Shown: piece by piece, positions 29,853 to 38,956 of the stretch
How the letters are laid out: every line of letters begins with the position of its first letter
Numbering within the stretch: the stretch's first letter is position 1
Assembly (NCBI RefSeq): GCF_900167565.1
Contig: NZ_FUZV01000001.1
Span: forward strand, 1,240,001-1,304,000
DNA: 64,000 nt
From: Pseudoxanthomonas indica
Lineage (GTDB): Bacteria > Pseudomonadota > Gammaproteobacteria > Xanthomonadales > Xanthomonadaceae
Direction: 5' to 3'
The notes under the pieces: generated by a model
Databases searched by the model: none
Told to the model about the DNA's origin: nothing
Seen by the model: the letters and a program-made list of their open reading frames with translations, nothing else
Program-made: the position numbers and the translations under genes

Positions 29853-30622
29853 CCGGGGATTCTATCCATCCGGTCGGCCGCGCCAAGATCCCGCCCCAGT
29901 CGCGCCCACACTGCCACGCCCTCGAGCACCAGCGCCGGCGCGTGTTCGGCGTCCGGCAATTCCGCCAGCAAGGCGTCGACGCCGCCGCCATGCAGCAGCA
30001 AGCGCGGCGCCTGGCCGAGTTCGCGTCCGGCCAGGCGCAGGCTGCGTTCCAGCAAGGCCAGCGCGGCGCCGTCGCAGCCGGAGGCCAGCGCATCTTCGGT
30101 GTCGCGCGCAAACTCGTGGTAGTCGCCACCGAGGAACGGCAGTTGCGCCGCCGCCTGGTGCAGCGCCTGGCGCATCAGCCGTGGCGAAGGCGCAATGCGG
30201 CCACCACGATGCAGGCCGTCCGCGTCGATCAGATCGATGGTCAGGGCGGTGCCGATGCCCGCCAGCAGCCACGGCCCCGGGCCGCGAGCATGCGCCGCCA
30301 ACAGGGCGAGGAAGCGATCCACGCCCAACTTGGCCGGTTGTGCATAGGCAATGCGCACGCCCGCCAGCATCGGCTGCGTGCGCACGCGCGAGATGCGGCG
30401 GAAGCGTTCGCTGAGCACCTGCACGACGGCGGCGGTCAGTTCCGGTGACGCGACACTGGCCAGGCACGCCGAGTCGGCCTGCTCCGGCAGATGTGCGCGC
30501 AAGGCCTGGGCAAAGCCGGCCGCGTCGTGCCCCAGCGCAGTCACGTCGCCCAGTTCACCGGCGTCGTCCAGGCGCGCACACTTGAGACGGGTGTTGCCGA
30601 GATCGAATACCCACTGGCTCAT
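29849..30622 (-). CDS. coaX: Type III pantothenate kinase
   Basis: A 257-residue ASKHA-fold kinase of CoA synthesis. The N-terminal DLGNTRLKCARL is the phosphate-binding motif, and GVDRFLALLAAHARGPGPWLLAGIGTALTIDLID contains the catalytic Asp and second phosphate loop. It overlaps birA (upstream) and the SPOR gene (downstream) by four bases each. Confidence 0.95.
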   Translation of the reverse strand: MSQWVFDLGNTRLKCARLDDAGELGDVTALGHDAAGFAQALRAHLPEQADSACLASVASPELTAAVVQVLSERFRRISRVRTQPMLAGVRIAYAQPAKLGVDRFLALLAAHARGPGPWLLAGIGTALTIDLIDADGLHRGGRIAPSPRLMRQALHQAAAQLPFLGGDYHEFARDTEDALASGCDGAALALLERSLRLAGRELGQAPRLLLHGGGVDALLAELPDAEHAPALVLEGVAVWARLGRDLGAADRMDRIPG

Positions 30623-31590
30623 GATTTCCTCACGCTGACATCGCCGGCATACACCGATTGCAGTTCGTTGTCGAAGCGCACGCGCAGCGCGCCATCTTCG
30701 CCCAGCCCGGCCGCCTCGCCATGGCGGACGCCGCGCGCGTCGTTCACGCTGACTGGCTGGCCGGCCAGCAGATCCAACGCGGCGTAGCGCGCCAGGAACG
30801 GCGCCAATCCGTCGGCGTCAAAGGCTTCCAGCGCCGGCAACAGCCGCGACAGCACGGCGGCCGCCAGCACATTGCGGCTGGGCGCCGTCGGCATCAGGGC
30901 CTGCAGGTCAATCCAGGGTTGGTCGATCCGTTCGCCCTGCGCCTGCGGCATGCGCACGTTGAGGCCAATGCCGATGACCGCGCGCACCGGGCCACCGTGC
31001 TCGCCGCCGCCTTCGATGAGGATGCCGCTCAGCTTGCGATCGCCCACCAGCAAATCATTCGGCCACTTCAGGCCCACGGCCGCAAAGCCCAGCGCATGCA
31101 GCGCCTCGGCCACCGCCACGCCGGTCACCAGGCTCAAGCCGCCCAGCCGGGCCAGGCCACCGGAGAATTGTCGCGACACCGACAGGTACAGATTGCTGGC
31201 AAGCGGCGAGGCCCAGCTGCGCCCGCGCCGGCCGCGCCCGCCGGTCTGCTGTTCGGCCAGCAACACCTTCGCGCCCGCCGCATCGGCGGGCTGGCGCAGC
31301 AGTTCGGCGTTGGTCGAATCAATCGACCAGGCCACCTGCAAGGCGACCAACAAGGTCGATGCCTGGCGGGATATCTGCGTCTGGATGCTGGTCGCGTCCA
31401 GCAAGTCCAGCGGTTGGCCCAGTGCGTAGCCCTGCCCGGCGCGGGCATCGATGCGCAGGCCGGCGTCGCGCAGGGCCTGGATGCGCTTCCACACCGCCGC
31501 GCGGGTCAGTCCGGCGTCACGCGCCAGCACATCGCCGGACACCGGCCCGCCTGCCAGGCGGCGCAGCAGTTCGCGCTCATCACCGCTCAT
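30619..31590 (-). CDS. birA: Bifunctional biotin-protein ligase / biotin operon repressor
   Basis: A 323-residue protein. The N-terminal winged helix (LAGGPVSGDVLARDAGLTRAAVWKRIQ) binds the biotin operator. The ligase core has the GGRGRRGRSWAS biotinyl-AMP motif and GLKWPNDLLVGDRKLSGIL. It attaches biotin to carboxylases. It is first in the birA-coaX-SPOR operon. Confidence 0.95.
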   Translation of the reverse strand: MSGDERELLRRLAGGPVSGDVLARDAGLTRAAVWKRIQALRDAGLRIDARAGQGYALGQPLDLLDATSIQTQISRQASTLLVALQVAWSIDSTNAELLRQPADAAGAKVLLAEQQTGGRGRRGRSWASPLASNLYLSVSRQFSGGLARLGGLSLVTGVAVAEALHALGFAAVGLKWPNDLLVGDRKLSGILIEGGGEHGGPVRAVIGIGLNVRMPQAQGERIDQPWIDLQALMPTAPSRNVLAAAVLSRLLPALEAFDADGLAPFLARYAALDLLAGQPVSVNDARGVRHGEAAGLGEDGALRVRFDNELQSVYAGDVSVRKS

Positions 31591-31786
31591 CGGCGGATGC
31601 CTGTCGCCGCGGCGGCAAGCCGGCGCCGGGCCGACCAGCGGCCGCGGTCGGGGGGAACCAAACCTGGGGTCGTCATGTCATTCATTATGCCGCCGAGCCG
31701 GCCGGCTATTCATGCCGGGCACGGCGATTCGGGCTATAGTCCGGCGGCTGGGCCCCGCCCCGGCTTTCCTGCGACAGGAGTCTCCG

Positions 31787-32113
31787 ATGCTTCGCGCCAC
31801 CATCCTGGTCCTGCTGACTTGTACCTGCCTGCCCGCCCTGGCGCAGAACGGGCGCGTCATGAATGGCTCCAGCGCGACCGCCTGCCAGGAAATCGCCGAC
31901 AAGGCCGTGGAAGCGGCACATGCCAGCGATGCCACCCGTGGCAAGGCGGTGGTGCGCAACAAGTACTCGCTGCCCACCGTGACCACCCATACGGTGACGC
32001 CGTCGGCCCCCACCAGCCGCGGCGGTGGCGACGATGGCGATGCCACCGCGCCGGTGTTGTCGCGCCCGCGTGGTCCGAAGTGGCACAGCTTCCTGCCGGG
32101 GATGTTCCGCTAG
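31787..32113 (+). CDS. Small secreted protein of unknown function
   Basis: A 108-residue protein with a good ribosome-binding site (CAGGAG). The signal peptide ends at LAQ (residue about 20). The mature part is short and low in predicted structure. It lies seven bases upstream of mtfA and is probably cotranscribed with it. Confidence 0.68.
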   Translation: MLRATILVLLTCTCLPALAQNGRVMNGSSATACQEIADKAVEAAHASDATRGKAVVRNKYSLPTVTTHTVTPSAPTSRGGGDDGDATAPVLSRPRGPKWHSFLPGMFR

Positions 32114-32119
32114 GCAGCT

Positions 32120-32863
32120 GTGCGGTCACGATTGCGACGGCTGCGTGCGCCCGTCATTGAAGACGCACTCTGGCAGCATCTCTGCTCACATACTCCCTGG
32201 TTCGCCGGCCTGGACGATCTGCGTCGCTGGCATCTGCGCCGGTTGAGCGAGCGCTTCCTGCAGGAAAAAACCATCACCCCGGTCGCCGGCCTGTCGCTGG
32301 AGCAGCAGGACGTCGCGCACCTGGCCGCGCTGTGCTGCCTGCCGCTGATTGATCTGGGCGCCACCGCCTGGCGTGGCTGGTCGCAGGTGATCGTCTATCC
32401 CGATGCCTTTCGCGTGCAGCGTTCGCACGTGGATGCCGCCGGGGTCATGCACGAATGGGAAGACGAACTGGCCGGCGAGTCGTGGGAGGCCGGTCCGCTG
32501 ATTCTGTCGTGGGCGGACGTGCAGGCCGATCTGGCCGAACCGGATGCGGGCTTTTGCGTGGTCGCACACGAGATGGCGCACAAGATTGATGCGCTCGATG
32601 GCGAGCTGGATGGCACGCCGCCATTGCCCGCCCGCTGGTTGCGGATGTGGGCGCGCGACTTCCAGCAGGAGTATGAGCAGTTGTGCAAGGCGGTGGACGC
32701 CGGCCAGGACACGAGCATCGACAGCTACGCCGCCGAAGCGCCCGAGGAGTTCTTCGCGGTGGTCAGCGAATACCACTTCTCCGCGCCCAAACGCCTGCGC
32801 CAGGCCATGCCGGAAGTCGCCGCGCACCTGCGCCGCTTCTATGGGCCACCGCCGGAATTCTGA
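32120..32863 (+). CDS. mtfA: MtfA-type zinc peptidase
   Basis: A 247-residue protein from a GTG start. The motif HEMAHKID (about residue 150) is the HExxH zinc site, with the distal glutamate in APEEFFAVVSEYHF. In Escherichia coli MtfA inactivates the glucose repressor Mlc/DgsA; whether an Mlc partner exists here is unknown. It acts in the cytosol. Confidence 0.9.
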   Translation: MRSRLRRLRAPVIEDALWQHLCSHTPWFAGLDDLRRWHLRRLSERFLQEKTITPVAGLSLEQQDVAHLAALCCLPLIDLGATAWRGWSQVIVYPDAFRVQRSHVDAAGVMHEWEDELAGESWEAGPLILSWADVQADLAEPDAGFCVVAHEMAHKIDALDGELDGTPPLPARWLRMWARDFQQEYEQLCKAVDAGQDTSIDSYAAEAPEEFFAVVSEYHFSAPKRLRQAMPEVAAHLRRFYGPPPEF

Positions 32864-32866
32864 GCC

Positions 32867-34315
32867 TTACAGGGTTTGCGGCAGGGTGACGCTGAAGTGC
32901 GCCCCGCCCAGCTCTTCGGAACGCTTGACCTGCAACTCGCCGCGGTAGTCGCGCACGATGTCCTGCACGATCGACAGGCCGATGCCGTGGCCGTGCACGC
33001 GTTCGTCGCCGCGCACGCCACGCTGCAGCACCACCGGGATGTTTTCATCGGTGATGCCCGGGCCGTCGTCTTCCACTGACAGGTACAAGCCGGCACGCCG
33101 GTTGGCCGGTGCCGGCAGGGAATTGACCGTCAGCAGCACCCGCGAGCGCGCCCATTTGAAGGCGTTTTCCAGCAGGTTGCCCATCAGTTCCTGCAGGTCA
33201 CCCGGCTCGCCGTAGAAGCGCGCGCGCGGATCGATTTCAAACTCGCACAGCACGCGCTTGCCGGCGTAGACCTTTTCCAGCCCGCGCACGATTTCTTCGG
33301 CATGCGGCTCGATCACCACCGGCGCCGAGAACAATTTGTGGCCACTGGAGGCCGCACGCGCCAGCTGATAGCTCACCAGGCCGTTCATGCGCTTGAGCTG
33401 CACGTCCAGTTCGTCGCGCAGGGCGCCACCGTCGCTGCCCGCGTCCAGCTGCGTGCGCAGCACGGCAATCGGCGTTTTCAGGCTGTGCGCCAGATCGGCG
33501 AGCGTGTTGCGCTGGCGCTCCAGGTTTTCGCGCTCACTTTCGATGAAGGCGTTGATGCTGTCGGTCAGCGGCTCCAGCTCACGCGGATGGCGTTCGCTCA
33601 TGCGCACGATTTCGCCGCGCTGCACGCGGGTCAGTTCGCTGACCACGCGGCGCAGCGGATGCAGGCTCCAGCGCAACACCGCCATCTGCAGCAACAGCAG
33701 GATCAGGCCGGCGCTGCCCAGGTACACCCAGAGCGCACCACGGAACACGCGCATCTGCGCGTTGAGCGATTGCGCGTCTTCCAGGATGTAGATGCTGTAG
33801 GGAAATTCCGCCTCCGGCCCGCGCTCGGCCCAGATGAAACCCACACCGTAGCGGTACACCTGGCTTTCTCCGCCATCGGCGCGGCGGAACGGCACCGGCC
33901 CGTCGAAGGTTTCCTCCAGCGGCCCGAGCATCGGCGAGTTGGGCAAGGCCGGGCCGAGCGTGGAGTTGGAACCCCAGCGCCCGTTGGGCAGGATCACTTC
34001 GGCGTACAGGCCGCTGTCGGGCATGTCGAAGCGCGGATCCGGCGTGTCGAACGGCGGAATCAGCGCGCCGCCGCGGGTGAAGTCGATCTCGTCGGTGTAC
34101 TTGAGCGCATACGCCTTCAGACGCTGGCGCAGGTTGTCTTCCGCGGTTGCCACGAAGGCGCGATCCAGCGCGTAGCCGGCCAGCGCCAGGAACGCGACCA
34201 GGCCCAGACTCGCAGCGAGCAGCTGGCGCGCGCGCAGCGAGCGCGGGCGCCAGCCTTCAAAGGGCTTGCGTCGCGTCGGTCCAGCCGGTTTCCCGGCGTC
34301 CGCCGCGGACGCCAT
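32867..34315 (-). CDS. phoQ: Sensor histidine kinase, PhoQ-like
   Basis: A 482-residue inner-membrane kinase. Transmembrane helices lie at about 33-53 and 194-214, flanking a 140-residue periplasmic sensor domain. A HAMP region follows, then the H-box LAHSLKTPIAVL (His277), N-box ELMGNLLENAFKWA and G-boxes VEDDGPGI and GHGIGLSIV. The start overlaps the phoP stop by one base. The PhoQ name follows family resemblance; the signal sensed is not visible. Confidence 0.88.
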   Translation of the reverse strand: MASAADAGKPAGPTRRKPFEGWRPRSLRARQLLAASLGLVAFLALAGYALDRAFVATAEDNLRQRLKAYALKYTDEIDFTRGGALIPPFDTPDPRFDMPDSGLYAEVILPNGRWGSNSTLGPALPNSPMLGPLEETFDGPVPFRRADGGESQVYRYGVGFIWAERGPEAEFPYSIYILEDAQSLNAQMRVFRGALWVYLGSAGLILLLLQMAVLRWSLHPLRRVVSELTRVQRGEIVRMSERHPRELEPLTDSINAFIESERENLERQRNTLADLAHSLKTPIAVLRTQLDAGSDGGALRDELDVQLKRMNGLVSYQLARAASSGHKLFSAPVVIEPHAEEIVRGLEKVYAGKRVLCEFEIDPRARFYGEPGDLQELMGNLLENAFKWARSRVLLTVNSLPAPANRRAGLYLSVEDDGPGITDENIPVVLQRGVRGDERVHGHGIGLSIVQDIVRDYRGELQVKRSEELGGAHFSVTLPQTL

Positions 34316-35001
34316 CAGCTCTCGTTGGTGCGCGGAATGGCGAAGCGGTAACCGCGACCGCGGACGGTCTCAATCGGCTTCAGTTCACTTTCCGGATCCA
34401 GCTTCTTGCGCAGGCGGCCAATGAACACTTCGAGCACGTTGGAATCGCGATCGAAATCCTGCTGGTAGATGTGCTCGGTCAGATCGGCCTTGGAGACCAG
34501 TTCGCCAGCATGCATCATCAGGTACTCGAGCACCTTGTACTCGTAGCTGGTCAGATCGACATTGCTGCCATTGACGCTGACCGTCTGCGCCGCCAGGTCC
34601 AATGCCACGGGGCCGCATTCCAGGGTCGGCTTGCTCCAGCCGGCGGCACGACGCAGCAGCGCGTTGACGCGGGCCAGCAATTCTTCGACATGGAACGGTT
34701 TGACCAGATAGTCGTCGGCGCCCTGCTTCAGGCCTTCCACCTTGTCCTGCCAGCTCGAACGCGCGGTCAGGATCAGGATGGGGAATTTCTTGCCTTCATC
34801 GCGCAGGGCCTTGATCAGTTCCATGCCCGACATCTTCGGCAGGCCCAGATCAATGATGCCCACGTCGAACGGCACTTCGCGGCCCATGTAGAGACCTTCT
34901 TCGCCATCCTGCGCGGCATCGACGGCGAATCCTTCGCGCTTGAGGCGAGCGGCCAGGGTTTCGCGCAGGGGGGCTTCGTCTTCGACCAGCAAGATACGCA
35001 T
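34315..35001 (-). CDS. phoP: Response regulator, PhoP-like (OmpR family)
   Basis: A 228-residue regulator. The receiver domain has phospho-acceptor Asp51 (IIDLGLPKMSG) and conserved Lys (LVKPFHVEEL). The C-terminal winged helix (YEYKVLEYLMMHAGELVSK, NVLEVFIGRLRKKLDPE) is of OmpR type. It is cotranscribed with the kinase. The ATG at 35001 follows AAGGAGAGTCC. Confidence 0.92.
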   Translation of the reverse strand: MRILLVEDEAPLRETLAARLKREGFAVDAAQDGEEGLYMGREVPFDVGIIDLGLPKMSGMELIKALRDEGKKFPILILTARSSWQDKVEGLKQGADDYLVKPFHVEELLARVNALLRRAAGWSKPTLECGPVALDLAAQTVSVNGSNVDLTSYEYKVLEYLMMHAGELVSKADLTEHIYQQDFDRDSNVLEVFIGRLRKKLDPESELKPIETVRGRGYRFAIPRTNES

Positions 35002-35066
35002 GGACTCTCCTTGAAAATGCGGAACGGCAGTGCGCCGCTCAGGCCTACGAACGATTGTACGTAAGA

Positions 35067-35516
35067 CTAGGGGTGTGAAGGGTTATCGCCACGTGGAGAC
35101 GGCGGTGCGGAATCATCGCTGTCGCTGCGCTGCACGTTGCGGCGGCGGCTATTGCCGGCGTCGTCCATGTAACGCACCCGTCCCCGCTCATCCACGTATT
35201 TGATGCGGTTGATGTCGCGACCATCGAAAGGAACGCGCTCGGCACTCAGCACGCGCACGCCCGGCTCACGCTGCTGCACCCGGCGGACCGAATCGGAGAG
35301 CGAGTTGTGGCTGCTTTCGCGCGAGTCGGCACGCGGGAAGTTGGCGCGGGGACGATTGCCTTGGCCCTGCCCCTGCGACGAACCGCCCTGGCCTTGCTGC
35401 CCATGCGAACCCGGCGGGGGTCCGCCGTACTCCTGGGCCTGCAACGCAGCCGCTCCCACCACCGAGGCGATGGCCAGGAATCCGGCAGACAAGAAAGTGG
35501 AGAGTGTGCGATGCAT
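35067..35516 (-). CDS. Secreted protein with Gly/Gln-rich linker, unknown function
   Basis: A 149-residue protein: signal peptide (1-28), a Gly/Gln-rich stretch (about 30-55), then a charged C-terminal part with RRVQQREPGVRVLSAERVPFDG, which looks like a short PepSY-related unit. It lies 65 bases upstream of phoP on the same strand and may share its message. Genes of this kind beside two-component systems are common, but the role is unknown. Confidence 0.72.
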   Translation of the reverse strand: MHRTLSTFLSAGFLAIASVVGAAALQAQEYGGPPPGSHGQQGQGGSSQGQGQGNRPRANFPRADSRESSHNSLSDSVRRVQQREPGVRVLSAERVPFDGRDINRIKYVDERGRVRYMDDAGNSRRRNVQRSDSDDSAPPSPRGDNPSHP

Positions 35517-35664
35517 AACAGAATCGTAACGGATATCCGCCTGCCAAACTGAACGGAACCCCAAACCTTTCCTAGACCAATGGAGGCAAAGTTTTGGCGT
35601 CCGGCAGTGAATCCGGTCTGAACTTATCCACAAGCTGGGCCGACCCGTTCAGGTTTCCTGCCGC

Positions 35665-36579
35665 TCAGAAAATCTCGGCCACACAACACCTTAGCGAGCC
35701 CCCGCCATGCTCGAGGGCGGCCAAAGGCACGCACCCCACGGCAAAGCCCGCCCCCTCCTGGAGTTGCCGGCGATGCCCCGCCGTGAGGGCGGTCGAGGCC
35801 GCTTCGCTCATCCAGACCCGCCGCTCTGAAAGCGCGATGGCATTGCCGGCAAACGCAGCTTGCTCATTCACGTTCAAGCTCACGGCAAGGTCCCCGTAGA
35901 GCTCGGCGATCACCCCCGGGATGCGCGGATCGGCGAAGCCCGCCGGGCAGATCAGCGCCGCCCGGCCGGCCAGGACGGCCAGCAGGACATTGGTGTGGTA
36001 CTCGCCCGGCGCGAGCGGGAACATCAGCGTCGCGCGCAGCCCGAAGGCCTCATGCATCAACGCCGCGCCGGCCTCGTCGCAGCGCTCGGACAGGCCGCAG
36101 AAGCCCAGGCCCCGTGCCCGGTCGATGACCAGCGAGCCGGTCAATTCGCAGGGATGCGGCTGGCCGGAAAGATCACGTTCGGCATAGCCCATGACGTCAG
36201 TGAAGTAACGCCGGATGTCGGGCCGCTCCGCTTCGCGCTGGCGCACCGGATGACGCATGCGCCCCACGATCAGCTGCCCGGGCGTGGTCGCGAAGACATT
36301 GTTGGGGAACACCGCATCGGGCGTGGCGGGGTTGCCGGCAAAGGCGATCACCGGGACATCCTGGGCCAGCGCTGAGTGCAGTTGACGATGCTCGGCCAGG
36401 GCCGCGTCCGCATCGAATCGCTCGGCCGCGGCCATGTAGCGATTGTCCCGGGCCGACTGCTCGGCGCGTTGGAATCCTTCGGGACTGACCAGAAAGGCCG
36501 CGCGCGCAGTGGCCGGGCCGAAGTCCGCCGCACAGTGGCGGGCGAAGCCGAGGAACGCGTCCGCATCGCGGGTCAGCAT
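35665..36579 (-). CDS. Amidinotransferase-fold (arginine deiminase-related) enzyme
   Basis: A 304-residue protein of the guanidino-group modifying superfamily. DAVFPNNVFAT holds the substrate-binding Asp and Asn, GEYHTNVLLAVL the catalytic His, and GGGSLRC near the C-terminus the catalytic Cys. Members hydrolyse arginine, methylated arginine or related compounds; the exact substrate is not clear. It ends just before the phoP-side gene and begins four bases from the dusA stop, so it may be cotranscribed with dusA. Confidence 0.83.
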   Translation of the reverse strand: MLTRDADAFLGFARHCAADFGPATARAAFLVSPEGFQRAEQSARDNRYMAAAERFDADAALAEHRQLHSALAQDVPVIAFAGNPATPDAVFPNNVFATTPGQLIVGRMRHPVRQREAERPDIRRYFTDVMGYAERDLSGQPHPCELTGSLVIDRARGLGFCGLSERCDEAGAALMHEAFGLRATLMFPLAPGEYHTNVLLAVLAGRAALICPAGFADPRIPGVIAELYGDLAVSLNVNEQAAFAGNAIALSERRVWMSEAASTALTAGHRRQLQEGAGFAVGCVPLAALEHGGGSLRCCVAEIF

Positions 36580-36583
36580 GGGA

Positions 36584-37618
36584 TTACGCCGCCGTGCGGT
36601 CGGTCATCGTGGTCGCCGCCAGCGCCTGCTCGATCAGGGACCAGTCGGCGCCGGGACGATGCGCGCCCTCGCTCAGGATCTGGCGGAACAGCCGCCCCCC
36701 GGGCTGGCTATGGAACAGTCCCAGCACATGCTTGCTGAGATGCTTGAGCGCAATGCCGCGCGCCAGGCAATGCTCCACGTAGGGTCGCAGCGTTCGCAGC
36801 AGCTGCTCGCGGCTTTGCAGTTCGCCGCCCCACAACGCCACTTCCAGCTCGTGCAGCAGATAAGGCTCGTGGTACGCGGCACGACCGAGCATCACGCCAT
36901 CGGTATGGCGAAGCTGCTCGCGCACGCCCTCGACCGTGGCGATGCCGCCATTGATCGCAATGGTCAGCTGCGGAAGTTCCTGTTTGAGCTGATGCACCCA
37001 CTCATAGCGCAGCGGCGGAATCTCGCGGTTTTCCTTCGGCGACAGCCCCTGCAGCCAGGCCTTGCGCGCATGCACGAAGAAGGTGGTGCAGCCTGCTGCG
37101 GCCACCGTATCGATGAAGGCGCGGAAGCGGTCGTAGTCTTCCAGCTCATCCACGCCCAGCCGGCATTTCACCGTCACCGGAATGTCCACCGCGGCGATCA
37201 TTGCCGCCACGCTGTCGGCGACCAGTGACGGCTCTTTCATCAGGCAGGCGCCAAAACGCCCTGCCTGCACGCGATCCGACGGGCAGCCGACGTTGAGATT
37301 GACCTCGTCGTAGCCCCACTCCTGCGCGATATGCGCGGCCTGCGCCAGCAACGCCGGCTCGCTGCCACCCAACTGCACGGCCACCGGATGTTCGACCTCG
37401 CTGAAACCCAGCAGGCGATCGCGATCGCCATGGATCACCGCCTGCGCATGGACCATCTCGGTATACAGGCGCGCGTGGGGTGACAGCAGGCGATGGAAGA
37501 CCCGACAGTGGGAGTCGGTCCAGTCCATCATCGGGGCCACTGACACCGCCAGGGGCCCGGGAATGCTTGCGGCAGCTGCCTCTTCGCCAGAAATATCAGT
37601 GTTTTCAGCTTGTTGCAT
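36584..37618 (-). CDS. dusA: tRNA-dihydrouridine synthase A
   Basis: A 344-residue FMN enzyme that reduces uridine 20/20a in the tRNA D-loop. Conserved blocks: SVAPMMDWTDSHCRVF, YDEVNLNVGCPSDRVQAGRFGACLM (catalytic Cys) and INGGIATVEG. The frame continues upstream, but the start at 37618 is the first that fits the family. The 5' end is the known target of one group of phage integrases, and an integrase of that type starts 83 bases away on the other strand. The first codons and the leader may therefore be phage-derived. The gene itself is intact. Confidence 0.94.
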   Translation of the reverse strand: MQQAENTDISGEEAAAASIPGPLAVSVAPMMDWTDSHCRVFHRLLSPHARLYTEMVHAQAVIHGDRDRLLGFSEVEHPVAVQLGGSEPALLAQAAHIAQEWGYDEVNLNVGCPSDRVQAGRFGACLMKEPSLVADSVAAMIAAVDIPVTVKCRLGVDELEDYDRFRAFIDTVAAAGCTTFFVHARKAWLQGLSPKENREIPPLRYEWVHQLKQELPQLTIAINGGIATVEGVREQLRHTDGVMLGRAAYHEPYLLHELEVALWGGELQSREQLLRTLRPYVEHCLARGIALKHLSKHVLGLFHSQPGGRLFRQILSEGAHRPGADWSLIEQALAATTMTDRTAA

Positions 37619-37660
37619 TATGTGGTGTTTCCGGTGGATTCTCGGCTTTTGAGCCAGTGA

Positions 37661-37699
37661 AGTGCTACGCTCAGTGCTACAAACGAGGCCATGTAGCAC
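37661..37699. repeat. Short repeats upstream of the integrase
   Basis: AGTGCTAC occurs at 37661 and 37673 (12-bp spacing), and GTAGCAC, its inverse, at 37693. They lie between dusA and the integrase start. They may be integrase arm-binding or att-core sites. Confidence 0.5.
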
Positions 37700-37701
37700 C
37701 G

Positions 37702-38775
37702 ATGGGAACGATCACGGCACGCCGCCGCTCCGACGGCTCGACAGGATACACCGCGCAGATCAGGCTCAAGCAGGATGGCCAAGTCGTCCACAGCGAGTCC
37801 GAAACCTTCAACACGAAGGTCCTGGCCAAGGAATGGCTGACGCGGCGCGAGGCTGCGCTCGATGCCCAGCGCGCCCGCGGCGGGCCCGTTGGCAAGCGCA
37901 TGAAGCTGGGCGACCTGGTCGCCTGGTACGAGACACGCGAGCGTTCTGGCGAGCCGTGGGGCAGGACGAAGAAGGCCGACCTTCAGCGACTGCGTACCGG
38001 CGCACTTCGTGAGCGCTGGCTCGATACGTTGACGCGTCGCGACTTCGTGGATTTCATCGACCAGCGCCGGCGTGATGGGGCTGGGCCCGCAACTGCCGGC
38101 AACGACATCATTTGGATGAGAGGTGTATTCAAGGCCGGCGCCGCTGCTCTGCATATTGCAGTGCCCCTGCAGGAGCTCGAGCTCGCCGCTGAGTTCCTCA
38201 GAAGTGATCGCGCCATCGGTAAGTCCGGTCAGCGCGACCGCCGCATGTTGGCCGACGAAGAAACTAAGCTGCTGGACCATTTCGACGGCCGACGCGGCAA
38301 GATTCCGATGGTAGATATCGTTAGGTTCGCCGTGCTGACGGGACGCCGACAGGAGGAGATCACCCGCCTCTTGCGATCAGACTTGGATAAGAGCAACGGT
38401 GTGGCGTTATTGCGTGATGTAAAACATCCACGCAAAAAAATCGGTAACCACAAACGCTTTCGATTGCTGAGCGATGCTTGGGCGATAATTGATGCTCAGC
38501 CAATTCTCAGAATCGTTAACCAGGACGGCACTTCTCTGGAAGACCCGAGGGTTTTCCCGTTTGACCCGAAGTCAATCGGTTCTGCTTTCACTCGCGCAAC
38601 GCGCTTGCTGGGCATTGAAGATCTGCACTTCCACGATCTGAGGCACGAGGCCACTTCTCGATTATTTGAACGGGGTTATAGCATCCAAGAAGTCGCCCAG
38701 TTCACGCTTCACGAGTCTTGGACTACGCTCAAAAGATATACGCACCTGAAACCCGAACAAGTTCCGGAACGATGA
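37702..38775 (+). CDS. int: Tyrosine recombinase (dusA-targeting integrase family)
   Basis: A 357-residue integrase. The start MGTITARRRSDGSTGYTAQIR is the typical N-terminal arm-binding domain of this family. The catalytic set is complete: Arg in LTGRRQEEITRL, a Lys in the beta-hairpin, HDLRHEATSRL, and the tyrosine in TLKRYTHLKPEQV. Integrases of this type insert in the 5' part of dusA. It is divergent from dusA, and its message runs into the cargo zone. Confidence 0.93.
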   Translation: MGTITARRRSDGSTGYTAQIRLKQDGQVVHSESETFNTKVLAKEWLTRREAALDAQRARGGPVGKRMKLGDLVAWYETRERSGEPWGRTKKADLQRLRTGALRERWLDTLTRRDFVDFIDQRRRDGAGPATAGNDIIWMRGVFKAGAAALHIAVPLQELELAAEFLRSDRAIGKSGQRDRRMLADEETKLLDHFDGRRGKIPMVDIVRFAVLTGRRQEEITRLLRSDLDKSNGVALLRDVKHPRKKIGNHKRFRLLSDAWAIIDAQPILRIVNQDGTSLEDPRVFPFDPKSIGSAFTRATRLLGIEDLHFHDLRHEATSRLFERGYSIQEVAQFTLHESWTTLKRYTHLKPEQVPER

Positions 38776-38956
38776 AAAGCTGCTGGATTTCGGGCGAGTG
38801 CGCGACTCCAGAGGAAGATTAAAAGTCTCGCCGGGATTCGTTGAGTTTCCACATGTTACGTATGAATGCATTCCGCAAACGCAACTTATTGAGTGCTATC
38901 AAACCGCAGCGTTTTCGCCCGTTCCCTGCTTTTTGCGGAAAGCCCGCCGCCACTTC

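Noticed and set aside
36584..37618. dusA disrupted by the prophage
   Set aside because: All conserved blocks and the catalytic Cys region are present in one frame, so the gene appears restored.
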